From NCBI GenBank assembly GCA_041687475.1, contig JAWLBW010000211.1, forward strand, positions 1 to 8,242: 8,242 nt of DNA. Direction: 5' to 3'. The translations under genes and the position numbers were made by a program. The first letter of the stretch is position 1. Each line of letters begins with the position of its first letter. Below are positions 1-3,259 of the stretch, piece by piece. The notes beneath the pieces are model-generated. The model saw only the letters and a program-made list of their open reading frames with translations. It ran no database searches and was not told the origin of the DNA. The stretch is from JAWLBW01 sp041687475 (GTDB lineage: Bacteria; J088; JAWLBW01).

Positions 1-4
1 GAAC

Positions 5-90
5 GTACCCGAAACCGGCTTTCAGTCAAATTGCTCCGAATAGGAACGGCAGGGAGGCGTCAGGCCGAAACGGTCAACCGACTGCGCCGC
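5..90. repeat. Diverged direct repeat, copy 1 (partner near 393-475)
   Basis: This stretch aligns by eye with 393-475 in the same orientation. Shared blocks in the same order include CGTACC, CAGTC, ATAGGAA, CGTCAG and CCGACTGC. Roughly three quarters of positions match, with several small gaps. The gaps and an in-frame stop (TGA here where copy 2 reads TGG on the minus strand) show that this copy is not maintained as protein-coding. It may be an old duplication or two copies of a dispersed element. No function is visible. Confidence 0.45.
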
Positions 91-124
91 TGAAGCGACC
101 CACCCCTCGCCCCTACCAAACACA

Positions 125-152
125 AAGGGCCGTGGCTTGCGCCACGGCCCTT
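125..152 (-). terminator. Rho-independent terminator with a GCAA tetraloop
   Basis: A perfect 12-bp inverted repeat (AAGGGCCGTGGC / GCCACGGCCCTT) encloses a 4-nt loop. Read leftward, the loop is GCAA, a stabilising GNRA tetraloop, and the stem runs into CTTTGTGTTTGG, a T-rich tail. It lies 26 nt beyond the stop codon at 179-181, so it most likely ends transcription of the leftward gene whose 3' remnant is at 179-316. In the other direction the tail is not T-rich, so leftward use is favoured. Confidence 0.8.
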
Positions 153-178
153 GCATACGGGGTGCCTGGTGGGTGTTG

Positions 179-316
179 TCAGACTTTGTTCTCGGCGTCG
201 CCGAGAATGCCCTCGACCTTCTGTATCAGCGTCTTGAGCGTATCAAGAGACTTGCGAACCTTCGGCGCAACCTTCCTGACGTCGTTCTTCGTCAGGTAGG
301 CCTGGAGCTCGGGGTA
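179..316 (-). pseudogene. 3' remnant of an unrecognised small gene, 5' end lost to repeats
   Basis: The last 45 codons before a TGA stop at 179-181 read like genuine protein. They are a charged, amphipathic, probably helical tail containing YLTKNDVRKVAPKVRKS and ending LGDAENKV, followed by a strong leftward terminator. There is no ATG, GTG or TTG start in this frame within the unique part. Immediately upstream (321-395) the sequence becomes the intergenic repeat mosaic, and although the frame stays open to 685, what it encodes there is translated repeat. I infer a truncated gene whose 5' part was replaced by repeat DNA. The tail loosely resembles the C-terminus of the 199-aa protein at 682-1281 (YL..(E/K)ND, then a helix with AxKVR), so it could be a degraded relative. 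That comparison is weak. A functional short gene with an unusual start cannot be excluded. Confidence 0.5.
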
Positions 317-343
317 CCTGCGTGTAGCACGGCGCTCACGGCC

Positions 344-371
344 GTGATACGTGAAAGGTGAAACGTGATAC
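344..371 (+). repeat. Heptanucleotide array, GTGATAC family, 4 units
   Basis: Four consecutive 7-nt units: GTGATAC, GTGAAAG, GTGAAAC, GTGATAC. The array is preceded by GCACGGCGCTCACGGCC, a module also found just before the equivalent array at 1372, and is followed by a TGCACGG core. The same family recurs at 1372-1392, 2510-2537, 7052-7072 and 7193-7220, always on the + strand. Confidence 0.85.
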
Positions 372-392
372 GTGCCGGGCTGCACGGTCGGA

Positions 393-475
393 CGTACCTG
401 AACCGTCTTCCAGTCGAATCCGGATAGGAAATGGGCGAAGTGCGTCAGCTCGAACCGTCCGTCCGCCCGACTGCA
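393..475. repeat. Diverged direct repeat, copy 2 (partner near 5-90)
   Basis: This is the second copy of the diverged pair described at 5-90. It starts directly at the right edge of the repeat block (CGTACC). The minus-strand frame is open here but holds no start codon or recognisable protein. Its position next to the core repeat suggests that it may be part of a larger repeat cassette. Confidence 0.45.
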
Positions 476-681
476 CCCCACTCTCGGCGCTTCGCCAGCC
501 GAATCGACCGACGACACCGGACGAACCCGCCGAAAACCTTCCCGATGGCCCGAAAGTGCGCCTGGGCGATTTCGATGGGTGGCACCCATCACTTTTCCCC
601 AGTCGCGTTTTTTGCCCAACCGCGGCACTTTGGCGGGTGACTTCGTTATCCGGGAGCGTAAAAGTCGCTGTTTGCCACGAA

Positions 682-1281
682 TCACGGCCGCTCGACCACC
701 TGCTGGAGGATCCCGATAAGTTCGCGCACCTTAGCGGCCAACTCGGGCGGGGCGTCGGCGTCGTTTTCCTCGAGCCAGGCCAGATAGTTCGCGGTGTGAT
801 CCCGGCACGCATCGATCTGGACGCCGAAGCCATACGCCTTCTGCCCTTCACTGGCCCGGCCGTCATGAAAGGCGCGGGAAAGCTTCTTCGGTGAAAGCTT
901 GAGAAGTTCAGGCTGTTCCTGCAGGCGCGCAAGCGCTTGGGGCGTCAACGAGGCGATGACCTTCAAACGCTCGACTCCGCAGGAGCGCCATTGGTCCAGA
1001 AGTGTCGGATGTCCGTCGGCGAATTGCACCAATTTGCGCTGCTTCCGCTGCCGCAGCGCCGGCGTGCTCAACTTCTTCCGCCAATCCTGGAATGCGCGGG
1101 TCGGGAGGTCACGGTGGCCTTGGTTGAGGACGCGGCCGGCCGCAATTTCCCGGTCGAGGGCGTCTTCGCCGGTCAGCGCCTCCTCGTACCGCAGGCGTAA
1201 GTTCTCGAGGCGCGCCTCCCACCTGGCCATCCACCGCTTGATTTCGCGTACTTCTTCGTCGTCTTCGTCGAATTCGAACAT
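682..1281 (-). CDS. Unrecognised 199-aa, mostly helical cytoplasmic protein
   Basis: The start is set at the ATG at 1279-1281 (MFEFDEDDEEVREIKRW). A longer open frame reaches 1368, but those extra codons only translate intergenic repeats. GGGGT lies about 6 nt upstream as a modest ribosome site. The protein has no signal peptide or membrane segment. Residues 1-10 are strongly acidic. Residues 11-50 are a charged helix that may form a coiled coil. Residues 60-85 are basic (DWRKK, RQRKQRK). Residues 92-140 have the pattern WRSCGVERLKVIASL, then LSPKKLSRAF, which resembles the small helical modules of some DNA-binding or partition-type proteins. Residues 150-199 form two further helices. I do not recognise the family. 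A role in nucleic-acid binding is only a guess from the basic patches. It is an isolated gene flanked by repeat tracts. Confidence 0.7.
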   Translation of the reverse strand: MFEFDEDDEEVREIKRWMARWEARLENLRLRYEEALTGEDALDREIAAGRVLNQGHRDLPTRAFQDWRKKLSTPALRQRKQRKLVQFADGHPTLLDQWRSCGVERLKVIASLTPQALARLQEQPELLKLSPKKLSRAFHDGRASEGQKAYGFGVQIDACRDHTANYLAWLEENDADAPPELAAKVRELIGILQQVVERP

Positions 1282-1371
1282 CGCTACCCCGGGAACGGTG
1301 TATCGGCGAAGAATATAGCACACGTGCGGTACGGTCGGCACGGGCCTGCCGGGTTGCACGGCGCTCACGGC

Positions 1372-1392
1372 GTGAAACGTGAGACGTGATAC
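1372..1392 (+). repeat. Heptanucleotide array, GTGATAC family, 3 units
   Basis: Three units: GTGAAAC, GTGAGAC, GTGATAC, followed by GTACCGGGTGCACGG. The first unit is preceded by GCACGGCGCTCACGGC, as at 344. Confidence 0.85.
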
Positions 1393-1418
1393 GTACCGGG
1401 TGCACGGTCGGACGGTCA

Positions 1419-1439
1419 GTGACCGGTGGCCGGTGGCCG
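1419..1439 (+). repeat. Heptanucleotide array, GTGACCG/GTGGCCG family, 3 units
   Basis: Units GTGACCG, GTGGCCG, GTGGCCG, followed by GATTCGTGCTGCACGG. The same array type, with the same right-hand neighbour, occurs at 2942-2955, 6991-7018, 7247-7267 and 8208-8228. Confidence 0.85.
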
Positions 1440-1699
1440 GATTCGTGCTGCACGGCCCGCGCGATCGCCTCTTCCCTCCCTGCTTCCGGATTGCCGTGGT
1501 GAACGGTCGCCCCCTCCTTCTCCATACGCACGCGAACGTGCCGCAGTGAACTCAGCATCGGCTCACGTCCATCGCGGGTTGGAGACGGAGGGGGTTCAGG
1601 CTACATTTGATCCCGGAATGATCGCGCCCACTCCCCTCGGGGAGTATTGCAGCCGTACAGCACGGTGAGGGGGCGACGTACTGCACGTACAACCGCATC

Positions 1700-1727
1700 T
1701 GTCATTTGTCATCTGTAATTTGTCATT
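1700..1727 (+). repeat. Heptanucleotide array, TGTCATT family, 4 units
   Basis: Units TGTCATT, TGTCATC, TGTAATT, TGTCATT, leading directly into CCGCGCCGCAGGCGCGG, a hairpin-forming sequence (GCGCC GCA GGCGC). TGTCATTCC followed by a GC-rich hairpin is the layout of the REP-like elements at 2663-2705 and 2798-2823. The array therefore looks like tandem copies of the first seven bases of such an element. The stop codon of the antitoxin at 1723-1965 lies inside the last unit. Confidence 0.8.
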
Positions 1728-1965
1728 CCGCGCCGCAGGCGCGGCAAGCCAGTCTTTCGAGCGTATCGTAGGCAGGGTGCGTCGCTTCCGGTTTCGCCCG
1801 GTACCCTGCCGCCCGCTCTTCAAGCAATGTACGGTGGCTTTCGGGAACAGGCAATTCACCGGGCGCATCGGCTACCCGATCCCAGAGTTCCTGAAGGTAA
1901 CGCAACTGTTCGGCTTTCGACATGCCGGCGAAACCGGGAGGCTCCTGAAATGGCTCACGTGACAT
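1723..1965 (-). CDS. Addiction-module antitoxin of the Unstab_antitox type, toxin absent
   Basis: An 80-aa protein matching the general pattern of the putative addiction module component family (Unstab_antitox, PF09720). A leading helix (SKAEQLRYLQELWDRV, about residues 16-31) is followed by a short loop, LPVPESHRTLLEERAAGYRA and a Pro-Ala-Tyr/Leu-rich end. Known members are unstable antitoxins paired with RelE/ParE-type toxins encoded directly downstream. No such toxin follows here, only repeats. The final residues, ACRACGAE, are encoded by the hairpin GCGCC GCA GGCGC, and the stop lies in a TGTCATT repeat unit, so the natural 3' end may have been replaced. The start at 1963-1965 has a poor ribosome site and a GCTA/TAGC inverted repeat just upstream. 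The internal ATG at 1921-1923 (MSKAEQ) would give a more typical 66-aa protein. The gene lies 43 nt after the thioesterase stop and may be co-transcribed with it. Confidence 0.7.
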   Translation of the reverse strand: MSREPFQEPPGFAGMSKAEQLRYLQELWDRVADAPGELPVPESHRTLLEERAAGYRAKPEATHPAYDTLERLACRACGAE

Positions 1966-2008
1966 GCTAAAAATCTAGCACGAATGTAGACGTGCCGCAC
2001 GGCTTGAA

Positions 2009-2464
2009 CTAGCTTCGGCGCACGCGAATTACGTATTCGGCGCGGAAGGTGGCGACCCTTTGCCCTGCCGCGTCGCGGATGTCGGGCTCCAGCGTAAACC
2101 GCGCCTCTCGACCCTCGGAAATCAGATTCCGAATCCGTCGTGTCTCGGCTTCGTCGACGCGCACCTCGGCCGTGATGTCGCTGCACACGGGGCGCAGGTA
2201 CTCGATGGTCGCCGATTTCACGGCTCCATAGACATTGGGAATATCGTTGGGGTCGAGCGCGGTAACGCCGACAACCCCGCCCATGAACTCGGCGACGGCA
2301 AATTGCACGGCGGCGTGCATCGTGTTGGTGTGGTTGCCCGTCTCGGTATTGAGCGGAACGCGGCACCGATAGATCCCGTCTTCGACCGATTCGATCGTCA
2401 GGCCGATGTGCTTGTTCAGCGGAATGAGGCTCAGGATGAAATTGGCTCTTTCAGCGTTCGTCAT
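2009..2464 (-). CDS. Hotdog-fold thioesterase-like protein (DUF4442/PaaI-like)
   Basis: A 151-aa soluble protein of the usual length for a single hotdog domain. The diagnostic region is residues 44-63, NHTNTMHAAVQFAVAEFMGG. The hotdog central helix sits here, and E59 is in the place of the catalytic acid of PaaI- and DUF4442-type proteins. It is followed by YGAVKSATIEYLRPV (79-93), the strand that usually reads as a basic/aromatic motif, and by the closing strands RVATFRAEYVIRV (136-148). Such enzymes hydrolyse acyl-CoA or acyl-ACP thioesters, but the substrate cannot be read from sequence. The canonical HGG is replaced by HAA, so activity is likely but unproven. The start is well supported by GAGAGGAG 8 nt upstream. 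The antitoxin gene follows 43 nt downstream on the same strand. Confidence 0.82.
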   Translation of the reverse strand: MTNAERANFILSLIPLNKHIGLTIESVEDGIYRCRVPLNTETGNHTNTMHAAVQFAVAEFMGGVVGVTALDPNDIPNVYGAVKSATIEYLRPVCSDITAEVRVDEAETRRIRNLISEGREARFTLEPDIRDAAGQRVATFRAEYVIRVRRS

Positions 2465-2472
2465 AATGGGGG

Positions 2473-2480
2473 CTCCTCTC
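2473..2480 (-). promoter_or_regulatory. Strong ribosome binding site for the thioesterase gene
   Basis: Read leftward the site is GAGAGGAG, 8 nt before the ATG at 2462-2464. It is the clearest Shine-Dalgarno sequence in the window and fixes the start. The repeat block begins only about 10 nt further upstream, at 2491. Confidence 0.8.
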
Positions 2481-2509
2481 GGAGAAAGCGGTGCACGGCC
2501 GGCACGGGC

Positions 2510-2537
2510 GTGAGACGTGATACGTGAGACGTGATAC
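2510..2537 (+). repeat. Heptanucleotide array, GTGATAC family, 4 units
   Basis: Units GTGAGAC, GTGATAC, GTGAGAC, GTGATAC, followed by GTACCGGGTGTACGG, the same right-hand sequence as at 1393. The perfect alternation suggests duplication of a two-unit (14-nt) block. Confidence 0.88.
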
Positions 2538-2545
2538 GTACCGGG

Positions 2546-2637
2546 TGTACGGTCGCACGGTACCTGGCCGTTTTTTTATTATGCCGGTATCCGCTTCCCC
2601 CGCGGTCTACTGCGTCCACTTTGTTCGGCCGGCACGG
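2546..2637 (+). repeat. Composite repeat unit, copy 1 of 3
   Basis: Layout: TGTACGGTCGCACGG, TACCTGGCCG, a T7 run, CCGGTATCCGCTTCCCC, then a short 9-nt array (GTCTACTGC, GTCCACTTT), then GTTCGGCCGGCACGG. The same order of modules is seen at 2965-3072 and 7082-7182. This copy is the shortest and the most diverged at its right end. Confidence 0.75.
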
Positions 2638-2662
2638 ATGGCCTGTTTCCCCACGGCCGGGT

Positions 2663-2705
2663 GGCGCAGATTCCACCCTGCGCTTCGCTGCGGTTGGAAT
2701 GACAC
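2663..2705 (-). repeat. REP-like hairpin element (TGTCATTCC...GCGCAG type)
   Basis: Read leftward this begins TGTCATTCCAACCGCAGCG and continues through AAGCGCAGGGTGGAATC. GATTCCACC and GGTTGGAAT can pair at the outside, and GCGCTTCGC-type bases pair in the middle. Sequences of the form TGTCATTCC-GAGCGnAGCGAGG are widely dispersed in many bacterial genomes. The second copy, at 2798-2823, is in the opposite orientation. Confidence 0.6.
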
Positions 2706-2760
2706 GGGGCTACGGTTAACCGTGAACTCGCACCTGCGGTACTCGATTCTGGGGGGCGCA

Positions 2761-2776
2761 GGGGGCGTGAGCCCCC
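2761..2776. repeat. GC-rich hairpin GGGGGC / GCCCCC
   Basis: A perfect 6-bp stem with a GTGA loop, extendable by GC pairs with one bulged A. There is no T-tract on either side, so it is probably part of the repeat DNA rather than a terminator. Confidence 0.5.
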
Positions 2777-2797
2777 GCAATGGAATCAACTACGCCC

Positions 2798-2823
2798 TGT
2801 CATCCCGAGCAGAGCGAGGGACC
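2798..2823 (+). repeat. REP-like element TGTCATCCCGAGCAGAGCGAGG
   Basis: This matches the widely dispersed bacterial repeat TGTCATCCCGAGCGnAGCGAGGGA with one or two differences. It is followed by CCTGTACCGTGCTGCACGG, so a core repeat sits at its right end. Its first seven bases are close to the TGTCATT heptamer unit at 1700-1727. Confidence 0.65.
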
Positions 2824-2941
2824 TGTACCGTGCTGCACGGCTGCACAATGGTCGTCGGTAGTCCGACACGTTCGCTTCGCTCAGTGCAGGCTCTGGACGT
2901 TCGAATAAGTACAGCGGCGACGGGTGCACGGTCACACGACA

Positions 2942-2955
2942 GTGGCCAGTGACCG
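2942..2955 (+). repeat. Heptanucleotide array, GTGGCCA/GTGACCG, 2 units
   Basis: Two units of the GTGACCG/GTGGCCG family followed by GTTTTGTGCTGCACGG. The array is preceded by GGGTGCACGGTCACACGAC. It is a shortened version of the array at 6991-7018. Confidence 0.7.
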
Positions 2956-2964
2956 GTTTTGTGC

Positions 2965-3072
2965 TGCACGGTCGCACGGTTAGTGACCGCTGACGTCCTG
3001 ACGGTATCCGCGTTCCGCTTGGTCCACCGCGTCCACTTCGTCCACTGCGTCCACCTCGTTCGTGCTGCACGG
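2965..3072 (+). repeat. Composite repeat unit, copy 2 of 3
   Basis: TGCACGGTCGCACGG, then GTTAGTGACCGCTGACG, CGGTATCCGCGTTCCGC, four 9-nt units (3022-3057: GTCCACCGC, GTCCACTTC, GTCCACTGC, GTCCACCTC), then GTTCGTGCTGCACGG. It differs from copy 3 by a longer 9-nt array and a different insert after the first module. Confidence 0.8.
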
Positions 3073-3105
3073 CAGACCGGCAAAGTACTTCGATGAACGA
3101 TGGCC

Positions 3106-3120
3106 GCTGCCGAAGGCAGC
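3106..3120. repeat. Hairpin GCTGCC / GGCAGC
   Basis: A 6-bp stem with loop GAA, 10 nt left of the hairpin at 3131-3149. Together they make a two-hairpin unit (GCTGCC-GAA-GGCAGC-GCTCCGTTAA-TCCCCCAT-GCA-ATGGGGGA), which looks like a REP-type doublet. Confidence 0.55.
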
Positions 3121-3130
3121 GCTCCGTTAA

Positions 3131-3149
3131 TCCCCCATGCAATGGGGGA
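3131..3149. repeat. Hairpin TCCCCCAT / ATGGGGGA
   Basis: A perfect 8-bp stem with loop GCA. It ends 6 nt before the GGGCATT array begins (AATATT lies between), so the array appears to be attached to the end of a hairpin element, as at 1700-1738. Confidence 0.6.
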
Positions 3150-3155
3150 AATATT

Positions 3156-3232
3156 GGGCATTGACCATCGGGCATTGGGCATTGGGCATTGGGCATTGGG
3201 CATTGGGCATTGACCATCGGGCATTGGGAATT
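3156..3232 (+). repeat. Heptanucleotide array, GGGCATT family, 11 units
   Basis: Eleven contiguous 7-nt units: GGGCATT, GACCATC, six of GGGCATT, GACCATC, GGGCATT, GGGAATT. The two GACCATC variants each precede GGGCATT, so a 14-nt block has been copied. Similar GGGCATT arrays are known from some bacterial genomes, notably as STRR sequences in cyanobacteria, where they give the spurious translation MPNAQCPMPNAQ. Here the array sits between two hairpins and downstream of the lipoprotein gene. Confidence 0.92.
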
Positions 3233-3259
3233 GCACTTCGGCGTACAACGCCGAAGTGC
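3233..3259 (-). terminator. Perfect hairpin abutting the lipoprotein stop codon
   Basis: GCACTTCGGCGT and ACGCCGAAGTGC form a 12-bp perfect stem with loop TGT when read leftward. The first stem base follows the TAG stop (3260-3262) with no gap, and the heptamer array starts at the other side. No T-tract follows, so it may be a 3'-end stabiliser, a weak terminator or a repeat-derived hairpin rather than a classical terminator. Confidence 0.55.

Larger units (their letters stand above)
317..681. other. Gene-free stretch: repeat block, diverged repeat and a small hairpin
   Basis: The right-hand edge is the stop of the 682-1281 gene. From the left, 321-395 is repeat mosaic, with a 7-nt array at 344-371 and a TGCACGG core at 381-387. 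Then comes the second copy of the diverged repeat at about 393-475. Next is 476-681, with no recognisable gene. Frames are open on both strands here, but none has a convincing start, ribosome site or protein-like composition. A 7-bp hairpin (GATGGGT / ACCCATC, loop GGC) sits at 574-590 and is followed rightward by ACTTTTCCCC, which is too weak to call a terminator. Confidence 0.5.
1318..1455 (+). repeat. Composite repeat mosaic between the 199-aa gene and 1456
   Basis: In order: a CACGTGCGGTACGGTCGGCACGG-like stretch, TGCACGGCGCTCACGGC, three units of the GTGATAC family (1372-1392), ACCGGGTGCACGGTCGGACGG, three units of the GTGACCG/GTGGCCG family (1419-1439), then ATTCGTGCTGCACGG. The module order matches other blocks, for example 6970-7036 and 7172-7285. 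Confidence 0.8.
1282..1722. other. Gene-free stretch: two repeat blocks around unassigned sequence
   Basis: 1318-1455 is repeat mosaic: core-like sequences, a GTGAAAC array, then a GTGACCG/GTGGCCG array and an exact GTGCTGCAC core at 1445-1453. 1456-1660 is unique sequence. A minus-strand frame starting at 1558 (MLSSLRHVRVRMEKEG) runs into the repeats near 1460 and could be a gene fragment, but support is poor. ACTCCCC / GGGGAGT with a 2-nt loop forms a small hairpin at 1630-1645. 1660-1738 is a second repeat block containing AGCACGG, TGCACG and the TGTCATT array. Confidence 0.5.
2481..3232. other. 750-nt gene-free tract of dense repeats
   Basis: No frame here reads as protein; all open frames are translated repeats. 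From left to right: core and GTGATAC array (2491-2537); composite unit 1 (2546-2637); REP-like element (2663-2705); perfect palindrome ACGGTTAACCGT (2712-2723); GGGGGC / GCCCCC hairpin (2761-2776); REP-like element in the opposite orientation (2798-2823); core (2830-2838); a CGTTCGCTTCGCTCAGTGCAGG-type repeat (about 2868-2892); core-like and GTGGCCA units (2924-2955); composite unit 2 (2965-3072); hairpins (3106-3120 and 3131-3149); and the GGGCATT array (3156-3232). Confidence 0.75.

Noticed and set aside
574..590. Rightward terminator at the GATGGGT / ACCCATC hairpin
   Set aside because: The stem is only 7 bp, the T-rich tail is weak, and there is no rightward gene before it.
336..932. Open frames on both strands across 336-932
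   Set aside because: They partly overlap the 199-aa gene in other frames or translate repeats. Their composition is rich in Arg, Ser, Pro and Gly, and no start is supported.
1461..1558. Possible 5' gene fragment on the minus strand (MLSSLRHVRVRMEKEG)
   Set aside because: About 33 codons before it runs into repeats, with only GGA about 12 nt upstream as a ribosome site and no family match. It is too short to support.
3156..3232. CRISPR array
   Set aside because: The 11 units are contiguous 7-nt repeats without unique spacers, and no cas gene is in the window.
2786..3248. Overlapping minus-strand frames rich in MPNAQCPMPNAQ
   Set aside because: These are translations of the GGGCATT heptamer array and other repeats; the peptide period follows from the 7-nt unit.
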